Under the pieces are notes generated by a model. That model was not told the DNA's origin. It made no database searches and worked only from the letters and a program-made list of their open reading frames with translations. A stretch of 64,000 bases of DNA from Ischnura elegans (lineage: Eukaryota > Arthropoda > Insecta > Odonata > Coenagrionidae), in assembly GCF_921293095.1 (NCBI RefSeq), contig NC_060253.1:76359992-76423991 (forward strand), given 5' to 3'. The position numbers and the translations under genes are program-made. Within the stretch, counting starts at the first letter, position 1; every line of letters begins with the position of its first letter. This document shows, piece after piece, positions 33,301 to 47,313 of this stretch.

Positions 33301-34733
33301 ATATACTGTGAAATCAAACTTTTTCAGTGCCTACTATGCTGTGGTGGATCTAGGATAGGGACTAGGGGAGGGATAAGTAGAGGGTAACCTCCCAGAAGTA
33401 GTCTTGGTGGTCCGAAAAAAATTACCATTTTATCTAGTTTACATTGGATATCCAAGGGGGGGATGTACTCTCTTGGGGGAGATCCATGGATATACTCCCT
33501 TAGCCTCCCCCGTAGATCCTGCCTATATAGCGTCTTACGGTAGTCTCTGCCATGTCACCGAACAAGCTGCTTAGGTAGACGGTATTGGTATTGTTCGATT
33601 TGTATCGGAGTTTTATTTTTATTTTTAACTGAGTAGTCTGGGAAGTATAGAAGACGTCATTATACCTCGAATTACACTCAAGGATTTACTAAAGAAGGAA
33701 AAAGCGACTTTTGTATTCTGAATGAAGCTGTTCTTCTTTTTAGATCATTGCTTCGACTCAAAAAAAGTTGTTGATGTGGGTTCACCAAATATATACCTGT
33801 GAAAATTTTAGTGACTTAATGCATTATGCTTGCCATAGTTTTCTACAGTGATAAATTATTATTTTCTCATACTTTTCTCACTTTTATCTATTTAACCTTT
33901 TGTACATGTATTAGTGTATTTCCGCTAATATTTATTCTTCACCATGAGGTGACCCAGGGAATCAGGATTGGTAGTGTGAAAAATGCCGATTTCCTACTTC
34001 TTCTCGGGGCCTCGACGCTCTGTCGATCAAGCAATACTTCTCAATGTAAATCTTCAACAGATACCCGCTATCTTCCACCTTTACGATGTCAGAAGTGGTC
34101 GATATGTATCGGAACGACCTTATTTTTTTCTATGGGCAAGTCCGGAAAATTTAGATGGTCTTTATTCCACGAATAACGGACAGGGAAGAGCAAAAATGGA
34201 AAAGAGGGTGATTTCGATGGTGGGGAAGTTACCCTGAGGGCGGGGCTGGGGAGAAAAGCGGCGAGGAAGGGAGGAGAAGTGCACGTGGACGAGGAGGAAG
34301 CACAATGAATCGAAGAGGAGAGGAAGAGGGTTCCAAGCAGAAGAGTTCGAAGGGAGAATGGAATGGATTGGTTGCATACGAAACGAGGGTTGCTCATGAC
34401 AAGTCCCCGATCGACTTGAGTCTTCAGAGGGTTCCAGCTCAGGCGCTTACCTCTGCAAAGGACACCCATGTTTTCCGCAAGTCAAGACGAAACCAATGCC
34501 TTTCCAATTCATAGCGGGCTTGCCGTATTCTGCATGAAGTGATAGGTGAAAGTAATGATGAACATGGACGAGTTTTTATTGTGAGGGTTACGTCATGTGG
34601 AACAAATCAATGCGTTATAAAGGAGATATGTGACCTAAATGTGAGTTATATGAGATATGTTTTAATTCTCCTTTTGATATTTTGTTGGTGGTTGCTTTCG
34701 GAAACTGCTGCGTAGGTAATATTATCTGCTCGA

Positions 34734-34763
34734 CGTTTCACTCCTACTGGGAGAGTTTTCAAG
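34734..34763 (-). repeat. Stem-GAAACG motif copy
   Basis: Minus strand: CTTGAAA, a stem ACTC/GAGT with inner CC/GG pairs, then GAAACG. Same class. Confidence 0.45.
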
Positions 34764-35479
34764 AGAATGGGAGGGAAACCGTTCTCGTCCCGATCCTATT
34801 CAGGTTTCGTTAACCCATTGTTGACCCGATTTGAATTTTCACGGAAGCCGATAGCCGTTGGTCACTAGATTTAATAGCTAATTTGGTGATTACATTTAAT
34901 AGCTTTTATAGGAAATAAAAATGACCCACGTGACATCCATTTTTCCGGAGAAGTGGAATAAATAGTAAAGGTCTGTCCGCAAAAACAAACGGGAAGTGTC
35001 TGCCATTTTTATTTTTTCGCTGATATATCGATGACAACTTCTTAAAATTATTTCCTTTTCCTCAAGCATAATGTATTGTTTTATGTTTTTTACTTGATAT
35101 TTTATTACTACTTTTCCTTATGAAGATTTTCTGGAAGATTTTCAACTGGTAATGTTTCTTTTCTCTTCGGAGCTTTTGAGAATTCATAATATAATAGGTG
35201 TATTTGGCCAAATACGAGGTAGGGTATATTTATGGAAATTGTGTCATTACCACAACCTCACATAAATTATATTCTTTACACTGCGGCTAAAACAAGCCCC
35301 TCTAAATGCATTATGCTTGGACAAGAGAAGATATATATCAGCTAAAATTTCAAGTTTCAAATTCAAGTAATTTCAAAAGTCGACCAAGCACTCAGAAGGA
35401 AAAAAAAGCTATTAATATTTATCATTTCAATTACCCCTGGAAACATCACAATGAGGTCTTTTACATCGGGAGTCTAAAC

Positions 35480-35590
35480 AAGCAATAATTGACAATCACA
35501 CACACGCATGTCCTGGTAGGGACTCGAACCCGTGACCTTCGGCATGGTTCGGCAAGGACTTATCCCCACCGCCACTGAGGCTAGCAAATA
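35480..35590 (-). repeat. tRNA-derived SINE fragment
   Basis: On the minus strand an A box (TAGCCTCAGTGG, 35572-35583) and a perfect B box (GGTTCGAGTCC, 35520-35530) are about 41 nt apart, the geometry of an internal polymerase III promoter. The rest does not fold as an intact tRNA. A GT-rich stretch follows the B box. Probably a SINE head. Confidence 0.55.
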
Positions 35591-36526
35591 TAACTTCAAC
35601 ATTGCGGAAAAAAACTTTTTTCCATGTTAATTCATGAAATCATTTTCTGTTTTTCAATATAAATTTCAAGTATGATAGAAACAGGGCTTCTCCATATCAA
35701 AGCTGAGTCAAAATGTTGATTGATTTTCAATCTTTCATGGAAGTGATGGTGTAATTCATAATTAATAAAATAGTGCTGAGAGCCACGCTATGTGGGAAGG
35801 GTTGGATTAGACCTTTACAACAGGCACAACCTAGACTTGAAATCAATGCCGGGCTCACACCGCCATTGGCTGTATACATTTTAAAAACTCGGAGGTTCTA
35901 ATTATTAGGTTAATTTTTAGAGTTGAGGAGAGATTTACATTCAGGTTGAGCTGTGTAGAGACTGTAGAGTATCTTTTTTGGAGCCTTATCTTTGTTGACT
36001 TACCAACCATTGGGAAAGGAAAGAGCTCAGCAGAGTAAAAATTATGATCTATTGTAATGTAACCATATTAAGTTTAGAGGTAAAGGTATTTTCCTGATTA
36101 GCCAATCGAAGAGAAGTCTGCTTTAATGACTTTAGAATAACGAAGTAATCAGGAATAACATGACTTGGCCACTGGCAGCACATCAAAGAATTAAAAAGAA
36201 GAATTTTGATAACATGTCCGTGTTTAACTTTAGTTGGTACTTGCCTTTTTTTACTTCGATTTTTTTCTTTGTCCATACCATTAAAAATGGCCCTACTGAA
36301 CTATGACAGTTCGTTTGTATGTCTGTAGATTTATAGCATTAATCGTGTTTTTTTATGGCTACATTATTAATTTTATTTCCAGAAGATGATAATTTTTCCT
36401 TTCTAAAGTGGGCGCTTGCCTCTTTAAAGTTTACGTAGAAGCACTATTTCAGGCAGGAATATAGGAATAACAACACTGGCAAATTTCACCGGCAAATTTT
36501 TATTTCATTAGAAATAAATGTCCAGA
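35591..36526. other. Noncoding stretch
   Basis: Nothing recognised; sequence may contain earlier, unreadable parts of the LINE that follows. Confidence 0.4.
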
Positions 36527-37262
36527 AAGCTTTTTAAAGATAATTTATAACGCCTTAGTACATACCAGACTGAGCTATGGCATTTTTGTTGGGGTGGCGC
36601 ATATTTAAACTCCTTGAAACCTGCCGTTTTTTTTACAAAAAAGAATTGTACGTATTATTTTGAAAAAGGACAGATTTGAAAGATCCTTCCCACTTTTTCT
36701 TCATTTGCGCTTGCTTCCGTTGAGGCATCTTTATATTTATAAGGTCCTACGATGTTTTTATGCTAGAAGTGGCAACTCTAAAATATTTCAGTCCCTGCCT
36801 TCTCCCTTTACCCTGCGGAAAATAAGTGTGCCCTTACCACAACCAAATTTGACTTTTTTTAGAAGGTGTTTTTTGTACGTAGGACCAAAGGTTTTTTAGG
36901 ACAAAATTTGTTACTCCAGTCATGCTTTATTTCTAAGTCTTTGAAAAAGTTTGTGCAAAATGCACATTCTTGGCTTCTCACTAAAGAAAGTACAGAACAA
37001 ATATTGTTATAAAATATTGATGTAAACGAATTATAAATACTACTCAAGTTGTTTTTTTCATGTACACACTTAAGCTTAGTTAGTATAGATTATCAATTAT
37101 ACAAAATGAGCTACACTATATGTAAATCATAATGTATTATTATTTTGGATGGTAGCCTCAAGCAGGTTATTCTTCGCGGCTTCCTAAAATTACTCAATTT
37201 TGCTATTGCAATGTAATTTGTGTGTGGAGTAATAAAATTATTTATTATATTATTATTATAAT
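36527..37262 (+). mobile_element. LINE 3' end with TTA-rich tail
   Basis: Successive frames give the ordered blocks of a CR1/Jockey-like LINE C-terminus: YNALVHTRLSYGIFV (about 36546-36590), WGGAYLNSLKP in the next frame, and IILKKDRFERSFPLF with LLPLRHLYIYKVLRCFY (36650-36765). Then come GPKVF and, in another frame, ISKSLKKFVQNAHSWLLTKES (about 36930-36990) up to a stop. At least three frameshifts separate them. The 3' end is TGTGTGTGGAGTAATAAAA plus a TTA/TTATT-rich tail to 37262, nearly the same tail as 29638-29675. Confidence 0.7.
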
Positions 37263-38420
37263 GTTTAAATGCTTCGTTTCCACCATGATTCCACCATGAA
37301 ATTCCAAGGGTTCCTTAAGGAAAAGAGTAAATTGGTACCTCATCCTACGTAGACAAATCCGGACCACTTTTCTTGGAATTAATAATTTACTTTAAATACT
37401 TATAAGACAGTTTCTTTTATAATTTTCACATCATTTAAGATGATTTAGTTTTAGCAAAAACATATTTGAAGTTAAGTTGCAGCAGTAAACTTGTGGCATG
37501 AAACTGTCGATGGCTGTCGTGAACTTACGTGTATATTCATAATATTTATTAGCTCTTTTAGGCCCTATTTAATGTCTATCTAAAGTGTATTTTATTTAGT
37601 ATTTACAATGCATTATTCAATTTACTTCTAGATGAGTAGCCCTAAACCCGAACCCTGATTTGAACGATCTAAGCATTTTGAATATCATCAGCGGTTTGCA
37701 GCAGGTTTGAAAATTAGCAACTGCAGAGCAAACTCTTTTTATCTACTTTCATTTGAGTGAGTAATGCAAAAAAATATTAAAAATGTGAACCAAGTTTTTT
37801 CAACATCATAAAATGCAGGTAAAAGTAAAAAGGATTTCTAATTATGATTTATATAAGTAATTTAAAATTAAAGGCTTTGAATATTATCACCGTTTCTGAA
37901 AAGAAACACACGTAAAAATTTGTGGTTTTGGTTCAGTTTTATCGTATTTTATCTAATGTTTTTGTAGACAGCTTGGGCAGTGTTTTTTTTCGGAAATAGT
38001 AGTCAATACGTCATTTAGAAAATTTAAAAATTCTTGGCTCTGGGGAGAAGAAACTTGCATTTTCCTATATTTCCTCTTTTTCTCTTTGACATCTGTGCAG
38101 TAATCTTTAATGGCAAGAGAATCTTCTAGGACTCTCCTTTAGAGAACTGTATTTTTGACTCGGCGTATTCATTTCAAAGACTTAAGAATTCAAGGTAATA
38201 TCGACTCTCCTCCATTCCATTAACTGATGGATACAATTTAATTCAAATCGCAAATGAGGATGTTTAAAAGAGAAAAAGCCTGAAATATTTTTTGCTCTCG
38301 GCCGTTCCATTTGATAGAAACATCATTTAATCAATCTTCTGAGCCTCCCACGATCTCTTCAACCGATCCTTGCACCGCCTGACTTTAATTCAGCCTACTT
38401 TCACATTTTTGCGTTGAGAG

Positions 38421-38452
38421 GTTTCGGCTCTTCAATGAATTTATCTCATCAG
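38421..38452 (-). repeat. CTGATGAG...CCGAAAC motif copy
   Basis: Minus strand: CTGATGAG, 19 bases with only a weak stem, CGAAAC. Fits the primary motif but not the stem. Confidence 0.35.
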
Positions 38453-40794
38453 AACAGGCCTGTCTCTCTCCATCACACTCTTCGCCTGCGGAGATTTAGT
38501 CCTTCCGGCGTCTTAAATATAGAAGACCGGAAATATTCCTTAGTTTAAAGTTCTTAAATATCTTATCTTTCGTGTACAGTTATTACAGCGAATTGCTTGC
38601 GCGATTATTTCTGGTGAAGTTCTAATCGTGATGCACAAGTATAAACCATTTTTCGTTCATAGCAATAGTTCATTATGAATTTTTATCTCTAAAATGCTGT
38701 TTCCAGCACATTCATGCCAAAGGTTTACAAATCCAATTTTGATTCTCGTGGAAATTATTTTAATTAATTTACGATTTCTCAATGATTTAGAAGTTTTAAA
38801 CTTTTGATTGCCTTCTTGTATGGTTTAGCTCTAAGTTACTGAGTGCAGATGTATTTGCGGCATATTGTCATTCAGCGAACACTCTTTCATCCTTGAAAAT
38901 GAGCACCTTTGATAGGACAGCATATTTTTTTTACGATCAATGTAACGGATGGACGAGAACTATTAGGAGAAAATTATAAAAAATGCTGAGAAAGACTGAG
39001 ACAACCCAATTAGCTACTTCATGAAGCTTAATGCAGACTCTCATCGTAGGACTAGGAGAATGGAAGTTCGGCAAAGGAAGGCCCAGTCTATTACAATATA
39101 CGTAGGTGCATGGATTGGCACATAAAAACTCTCACGAATACAATAATACCTACGGAAATGCTATGACAGCTATTCTTGGAATCTTCAGTATATAAAATAG
39201 GTATAGTGATATTAATCCAAACAGGCAATGTAGGTTTAAGCCAAATAAAACTTAAACAATACTCATGCTATTCACCTGGATATTTATTCATTCAAATGTC
39301 GGTATTTGAAATACATGTTCAAGGTGCTGCAGCTGGGATGTTAAAAGTTAGTGTTATATCGAGCTCTCGGTTATCCATTACAATTTTAATCAAAATTTTG
39401 ATATATAGGACATATCACAAGGAAAGGTGTAGTACATGCTCATACAAGTCCGATTATCTTCTATCCCATCATATAAAAATGCCTACTTTATACATTTGAT
39501 AGAGGTTAAAAGTGAGATATACTGCGAGGTACTCGGGGCAGTACGACTAGGCCTGGTACAACTTGCTGGAACTTGGTCTTACACGGGGAATTTTAGCTGA
39601 GTGCAAAGTGCGGAAAAATTTCGTGCTCCTCCGGAAAAAGTATTCTGGATGAAATTTTATCGGGAGTTCAGACGGTGAGGATACCCTAAGTGTAAAGATC
39701 TAAATAGTGTCTATTCATCATGATGCAGATCGCCTAGTATTTAATATCTGAAATACTGAATAAAATACTAAAAAAGTTGCAAGGGCCAGGCCATTATTTC
39801 TTCCCTCTTCACAAAGGGGCAAATTAAAAAAATTCTCGAGCAGTTTTCCGTTTCTCGTGGGGCAATCTTTTGTTATACACATTTTTGCGCTACTTTATCC
39901 ATAAATGGAAGTACTGCGAAACTATTTCTTATTACTTTCCATCATTAGATCTACTCGGAGTAGAATTTGTGTCGCACGTGAAAGACCAGAGTAGTTAACG
40001 AAATTGTTGCAATCCGAAATCCGAATCCGAACTAAAAGGCTCAAACCATTGTATACTGACCGATTTCTAATAAAACTTATATTATGTGTCAAATGTTCCA
40101 AATTATTCGATATTTTCCCAGATAGCCATTCTTTATCTAGGAAGAAACGTGAAGGGATCATCAATCAAAATTATGTATTAGCTGTATAAATATCCTAAGG
40201 GAAATTATATTTTCCTTTGAAATTTTAAATTACAATTAGCATATGATATTTTATCATTTGATCGAAAATTTTTTGCGACACCAAATAATCTTTCACTGGT
40301 GACCTTCGAATTTACCTTGGACTTATACTGTTGTAATTAGGAGCGATCACCTCACTCTTAGCTTTTTTTGGCAGAGGAAACAGGTAGATTTGCAAAATGG
40401 GATTGAAAGACAACAAAGTGCCAAAATTGTCATGTATAGTGTTTCAGAAATAATTTACATAATTTATTACAGAATTTCATGTGAATTTTCGGTCATATCT
40501 ATACACCATTAATTTGAATTTTTGTATGAGTCAAGATAAGAATATGGTAGTTTATATTTATATATTTAATTTTATGAAATAAATATGACATGCATCTTAC
40601 AATATACGTTGATGATTGTTGCACGGTTTACAGAGACTTTAAGAGTTAGATATATATTGAGTTTTTTTTTGATGATTTTTTTTCATTTTGTGTTTAAAAT
40701 ATCGCTGAGCACTAAAAATTAGTATGAGTGGCATACGATAATCAATTTTTATTTTCCACCCGCGACAGGATACATTCGTAAGATGTGGCTGCGA

Positions 40795-40822
40795 CTATGA
40801 CCTTCATTAGAGGTTTGAAACG
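40795..40822 (+). repeat. Stem-GAAACG motif copy
   Basis: CTATG, stem ACCT/AGGT around TCATTAG, then TTGAAACG. Confidence 0.4.
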
Positions 40823-41837
40823 TGTCAAGCATTGCGATCTAGCTCTCGAAGATGATAGGCGTGCCTCGTTGATCGCTTGGTATGGGAGCTCAATATTGGA
40901 AACGTGCCTGTCTATCAAGCAAGATGTAATGATGTCGTCCGTAGCCTATCCACTAAACGGGGCTTTGTGCACGAGAAAATTTTATCGATTTTCCTCTGTT
41001 TAAAATCAAAGAAGGCAGTAAATGGGTACAAAATCTTTGTGTACATAGCGACTGAAAGCTCAGCAAATTATTTTTTGATGTCATTTGAAAAATGCTTCCG
41101 AGTATATGTACAGTCTGTTTCAAGAGGAATCTGCAATAATTTATGAGGTGGTAGGAAAGACAATTTAAGTTTTTTTTTCTATACACATGGGATCGCACTT
41201 TATAAGTTTCTGAGCCTGACAATTTAAACGTTTTTCGGATGCACTTTGAACTTACAATGAAAAGCTTTTTCTTGGCTTTCCGGCGTTTCCGAATGATAAT
41301 TTCATTTGCTGGATTTTTAAGAGCATAAAACAATTGTTGGATAAAAATGTGGGATTATAGTTGTCTGATCGTATTTTATTTTGTATAATATCGTACAATT
41401 TTAATCTATATTCTCGGTCAATGTCCTCGTTTAATTAAGCTCAAATATTATCTAAAAGTCTAGATACCCAAGAAAAGCAGTTTCCATGGTAACAGTAAAG
41501 TGCATCCAAATAAGGTTTGTTTTGACATAACTCGGAACTAAGGAAATGCGACGCTATGCCAGCGGACAGAATTGCTTAAAATTGTCTGCGCTCCCACCTC
41601 TTGAAGTATTACAGATTCTAGAGTAATATACAAAAGTATTACAGACACACCCTGTATTTATTTTAATTTTCTTGGAGTGGTTCCGTACGATATAATTTCT
41701 GACTCATAAATTAAATACTTTGCCCGTTCTGGCGTGTTATTCAATACGTTTTAATTTCAAAATGTAATGATCATAAAATACCATAAGAAAATTATCTACC
41801 TGTAATGACTAAGCCAAAGGTGCTGAAAATGACGTTG

Positions 41838-41877
41838 GGATTTGAACCGTGAAATTCACTAGTTATGATTTGAGCTA
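41838..41877 (-). repeat. tRNA-like SINE fragment (A and B boxes)
   Basis: Minus strand: TAGCTCAAATC (41867-41877) resembles an A box and GGTTCAAATCC (41838-41848) is a perfect B box. The spacing is short, so the copy is partial or decayed. Confidence 0.4.
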
Positions 41878-44455
41878 TTCACGCATGTGTAATCATGTTT
41901 CAACGGCTTTTATTTTATCTTTCGAATTTATTTTTGTTTTAAAAAATAGAAGCATCGAATTAAATCTTTCTTCAACTAATTATAACAGTAAATGGGCATA
42001 CATTCATTATTTTTGAAGAAATAATCTTTTCGCTAGAGTTAAATAGTCTGGGTTTCACTGGATACTTAAATAATGATTTTTGGTAGTGAAGAAGTCATGT
42101 TTTAGTTCCATTAGCAACCAGTTTCTGACCGGTATTTGGGGCAAAAGGAAAAAAAAGTACTGAGCAAAATCGGAGGATTTTAGTTTTAGGTCACCAGAGA
42201 CTCGGAAGTTTCGTACAATCCTAATAAATGTAGGTATTGATATCCAGCTATCGTAAGTTCTGGGACATGATTTCCCTTGTAACGTTTTCGTAGTAAAATA
42301 AAACAAAATTATCAATGGCCTCACTTAAATAGAATAAATTCATAAAAAAGTTCTTGTTTACAATTACAGATTCAGGTTGATACTGGTAAAAATAAAATAA
42401 TTTGGTCGTATACATAAGATTAGGAAATGTATTACAAATTTTAGAATGTAAAATAATACTATTTTATGAGGCGATAGGGATTTGGCAGAGGATTTATATA
42501 AAATTCTTACCAAAAATAGGGTCTAATAAGCAAAACGCCTTAGTAGTTTTTCTTAAATTTGAGTTACATTCTTTCTCAAATCTCATTAAATACAGCCATA
42601 TAAAGTGTAAATTCCCTCACGTTATAATTTATTCGCTCTCATTTGGCTAAAAGATGCTGTGCATATAGACCTTAACTTGAATAATTAGGCATATTTTTAG
42701 AAAACACGGTTATTTATGATCATTATTTTTGGGATTGGACTCTGTGAAGCCAGGGCGGTAGCCCGAGGCAGTCCATTAGGCCATCACTATGCGAGGTCAG
42801 TAAGGTATGACCAGTGGGAGCATTATTAGTATTCACAAAGAGGCTGGACGGTCTCCGATGCCGTGTATAAGGGGAGATTGGGGCGTATGACTGAGAATCC
42901 ACTACGAGAACCCAATACGAGAGAAAGCATCGCTTTACAATCCGGCTTCCACACACGCGCAGGGCTCCTTTATTCTTTCTCACCCAATAAGGTGATTTCA
43001 GCAGAATAAATCATGGGAGAGGCTGGGCGAAAGAAAATCTAATTATTTTCTCTCGTCCGGCGATCTATCCGGACGTTGAGTGACTTTCGAGAATAATTTA
43101 GGGTCGGAGAAGACTATGCCTCCATGAGATTCTTTTTTTTTTGTTTCTTCTAAGTGCACTTTCCTTCTCTCTCTGCTTCCTTCTTTTTTTCTAGCTACTG
43201 TAGATCCCCTTGGTCGAATCGAAATGTATCAGCGTCAGTCTGCTCTTGTAAGTGAGCCCATCTGACCGAAGTTGTATTGTACCCTCGGGCGAGTGAAAGG
43301 GAACGTCGTGCAATGCCGTAAGGGTAACTGATAACTCTTGTCAACGCGAGGCACAGTGGACTGAAATCGAAAAAAGCTGTCCGAGTTATCAAATATATTT
43401 TTTGAGGCTTAGTCCTGTTGAAACTTGGAGCAATCATTCTAAACTAAATTGTTCATAACTTGCCCGATTCATTTACAATATTCTCAATATGCAATTCATG
43501 ATGGCCAATATTTTCTGTACTCGTGGGCTAACAGTATATGTGAGGTCAAAGTTGAACCGATTTCGGAAAAACTTCAACATGAAATTTACTGGCTTTAGCC
43601 TCTTGCTGTGGTGTAATTACTTGCTGTGTGGAGAAAAACTATCACACCGTATCAATTTAAATTTTATTCTCTTCCAATGGATAGTATATATAGTTTTTAT
43701 GTGTAACTTATTTAATTTATAATTAAATATATATAGATGTAGAATTGTGGAGCTTATTTACAGCTAATTTTTTAATCGTATACTTCGGAAAAAGTAGATT
43801 TTACGCTTCAAGGTTGTGAATCTAAAGTAAAGTCATGGCAATACTTGTGACTTTTTTTGAAGATAGAAAATCTTAATTATCACTAGTCGCTAGTCACTAT
43901 ATATGTCGCTAGAATATATCAGTCATTGAAAATAGGTAAGATGTGGTCCCGGAATCAATGATTAAATATGGAGCAATTACATTTGTGAAGCGGCCGCAGT
44001 GACATCAAATGGAGGCTGTATTATGGTATGTGCGTGAACAATTAATTATTGAGACCGTACACTGAAAGAGCTCAGTGAGCCAATATCATTTTCGGTCTTA
44101 ACTGGCTTTACATTTATCTTTGTGAAAAGGCCTATCGCTGCAAATTGCTTCATAATAAGGTCATCAGGATATATAAAGACGTGACGCGGTAAGCTCTCAT
44201 ATATTGCCTATGCGGTGCATGAAAAGAAGACAAAGAGGCTGTACATTGGTTGGCTAAGCCAAAACGTATGATATGAAATGCAATCAAAAGCAAAATGACC
44301 GAGTTAGGATGACAAATATTACTTGATGTTGTGGTGACCATATAGACAATTAATGGGACCCTCATACAGTTGGTTTAGGGAAGGGAATTTCGCCTTGGTA
44401 GTTTCTGTGGATTGTTTATAATTCAATATCATGCAATCCTTCATCTGGAGACTGT

Positions 44456-44466
44456 TGGATTCGAAC
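44456..44466 (-). repeat. B-box-like sequence
   Basis: AGTTCGAATCC on the minus strand matches the polymerase III B box at all but one position. No A box is evident. Confidence 0.25.
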
Positions 44467-45536
44467 TCCCTTATTACAATGATCATCCGATGTTCCCACA
44501 ATAGGGTGGGGAAGGCACACGGTTATGCACGTAAAATTTCTCTCCGTTCTCCAACGTGTTGGACAAGTGGATAGTATGACTGGAACACGTCAGTTGTCAT
44601 GGTGAATAGAAATCGTGTACGATTCGAAGCGCTTCTACACGTTCTTCCTGGCTGGACCCTTCAGCGCCTGCATATTCACATTCGGCAGACGAAGTTGTGC
44701 CGGTGAAGGGTTTAGTCCTGACTGCTCTCCCGTATTAGAAGGACTTACTGTTCCCTACTCCTGGGGACCATAGAGGGAGGGATTTTTTGTATTTTTTTAC
44801 GAGTCGACGGAACTTCTCACCCATATATCACCAAGGTGCGGGCGAGGATGAAAGCACTTTTCAATACGCAACGACCCATCTGCCGGGCTTTCTAGGACGA
44901 CTGATTAGTTTGACCTTCGCGAGGAACCACGGCCGATATTAGGTTCGAGCTCGTCACCGAACAGGAGTTTCAGGAAAAGTTCGGAATAGCGTTGAACTCG
45001 CTCCGTGCCATATGGCGCTGGCTGAGTGATGGGAAATGGCTGGACACTCACGCCCGGGTGTTGCTCTTCTCCGTGGTATTGTTAATTCAAGTTTCCACCC
45101 ACAGCTCATCGGTTCATCTTATTATTATTTATTATTAAAAACAATTATTTAATAATAATAATTTAAGCACTCAAACATCAAAACACAATAATAGAGTGAC
45201 TTATTTTTACCATTAAACATAGTTACAATCGTAATACGAAAAGAACGTAAAACACTAATAGTACAATTGATTGGCAGATTAATTGTACTAGATTAATGAT
45301 GATCGCAATGTGAAATTTACAAAGTTTTTTATTAAACAAGACGAAATTTCACCAAGTCACGCCTCAAAACCATCAATTTCAGATTAATGATTTATTATCT
45401 CGTAAAAATGATAAGAGATGCAGATGTGTATCGTAAATGTTTAATATTTGTCGTAGGGATTAAACGTTATTGAGTTTTATATCTTTTATTCGCTAAATAA
45501 TTTCCGAATTCGTAAAAATACAAATGCAAAAATCTC

Positions 45537-45831
45537 CTTGAGGACGGGTGGTGCAACTTGAAACGTTGGATCCGATGGCTGAAAACCCGAAAGAACATCT
45601 AATATTGAGTTGAAAACTTGAGTAGAGTGTCCGTTGGTTCACAGCTAAGAAACACATTAGTCGACTTAGCTGAAGCCTTAAACAAAATTCTAGAATCACG
45701 TTTAAATTCTTTAAATTTACTCTCATGATTTCTATCTTTAATGTTGATTCAGTGTCTTGGAGTATTGGCTTCGAAGAATTTTCAATGCAAATGTTTACCA
45801 ACGTTTCCGTGTATATATACAATCTCATCAG
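45537..45831. repeat. Two head-to-head GAAACGTTGG motifs
   Basis: Plus-strand copy at 45537-45565 (CTTGAGGA ... TTGAAACG, weak stem) faces a minus-strand copy at 45802-45831 (CTGATGAG, stem TGTATA/TATACA, CGGAAACG). Both continue into GTTGG. The head-to-head layout matches the dyads at 51259-51325 and 52035-52140. Confidence 0.45.
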
Positions 45832-47313
45832 TGCCAAGAATTCAAAAATAATATTCTTAAAATATTGTTAGAAAAGGTTTCTGTCAGTGTCCTACGTATA
45901 TGGCGGATAAGATAGACCATGCCCCATAACTATGAAATTACGTTACATTCAATGACGGCATTGGAAAGAAATTGTAAAGAAAGCATCATGTTTTTCAAGA
46001 CATGTGTTCTTGTATTTGTTCTTTTAAGATAAGAATGAAATGCTATTTTCGAGAATAAAATAGCTCTAACTGTTCTGAGGCTGTTTTTTAAATGTTTTTT
46101 GTAATAAAAAAATTTGAAATTCTTGCTTATCTCACTCATTTTTGTTGTGAAACTATGAAATTATATTATTATCGTAATTATTACCTTGCATAAGTATTTA
46201 ACTCTTTCTCTAATCACATCTTTGTTCATAACTAAGTAAACTGATAACTTGTCTCTAGGGTTCTTTCCAGCATCAGTATTTTTTGGTTGTACAGTGATTT
46301 TTTTTACCAAGCATGATACCCTATTCCCATTTATTACGAAGGAGATATTATATTCATTCCTCTATTTTCATTTTTTCAATAATTCGATAAATTGGATTAA
46401 TTAATTCTTACTCATAATTCCATTTAAAAAAAAAATATTTACTTAAGAATGCCTGTCAGAAGACCGCGTTTAATTTTTTTCCGTCAAACTGAGGAATATT
46501 ATAAAATCTTATCCGGCTCGATTTTGAGGAAGTTCTTTATATCCATGATAAAAAGAATACAATGATAATGGTATATATACCGAGAGAGTACTGGGTTTTT
46601 TCACCTTGAAAATGACACTTACGTGTTGAAACCATGGTCGGTTGCTGAGTTGTGACATTAAAAGTGTGGAAATTACCATTGTGTTCTTCTTTTTTATCAT
46701 GAGGAATATTCTTTCCTCCTTTGCCTCAAATAGCTGACTAGTAATTAATTGCATGGTGTTCAGTTATTGATGCCTGTATCTTAATAATGGTAATTAACTC
46801 ATGTATTTGTGGGATCATCGTTGTTAAAGCGTGATCAATGAGTATATAATTACTGAAACTTTAAAAACGGATTACTGAAATAATCACTAAAAGAGTGCGC
46901 GTTATGCGCTTAAACATTTGGTTTCACTGCTTAATGAGGAGTCTGAATAGGAGGAATGAAATGAATATAATTTCAATAATTGACATCGATTACAGCATGG
47001 TAGCTATGCCAAATGAAATTAAAAATATATTAAGTGTTCTAGCCGAAGCTTTGGCATTATTTACACATAAAGGGGGCAGAAAAAATTATAAATAACATGG
47101 TAGTAATTTTACAGAACTTATTTGTAGAATAAAGTTGGATTTTCGACTTTAATAAAAAATTTGAAAACAAATGTCTTGAAATTTTAAGCCCTCCGCTTAT
47201 TTATAAATTTTCCTTATGAATATTATGTGTTGCATTGAATATTGATGTAGGTGATTTCACGGAGTCCTTTTCGAAGCAAGCATTTTTTCCATCTGATTAG
47301 AAACTCCCGTGGC
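45832..47313. other. Noncoding AT-rich stretch
   Basis: Nothing recognised besides the motif copy at 46605-46632. Confidence 0.4.
46605..46632 (+). repeat. Stem-GAAAC motif copy
   Basis: CTTGAAAATG, stem ACAC/GTGT around TTAC, TGAAAC, continuing CATGGTCGG, close to the arms at 51248-51284. A nearby 28-bp stretch (46650-46680, minus) resembles 14502-14530. Confidence 0.5.

Larger units (their letters stand above)
29676..35479. other. Noncoding stretch
   Basis: No gene recognised. Contains a G12 run (30375-30386), a 14-bp tandem duplication GCATTGTTGGTTGG (30410-30437), a 16-bp inverted repeat (31116-31131 with 31377-31392), a pyrimidine-rich patch (31580-31800) and a purine-rich patch (34190-34360). 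Confidence 0.4.
37263..45536. other. Noncoding stretch
   Basis: No gene recognised. Contains motif copies (38421, 40795), a tRNA-like fragment (41838-41877) and a second B-box match (44456-44466). Opposing short frames at 40785-41333 and 42055-42324 have no known motif. Confidence 0.4.

Noticed and set aside
34089..34469. 126-codon minus-strand frame
   Set aside because: Created by a purine-rich plus strand; Ser/Pro/Phe-rich with no domain.
43352..43358. A second CACAGTG heptamer
   Set aside because: The bases at the nonamer position after 22-23 bp do not resemble ACAAAAACC, and no partner end or target duplication was found.
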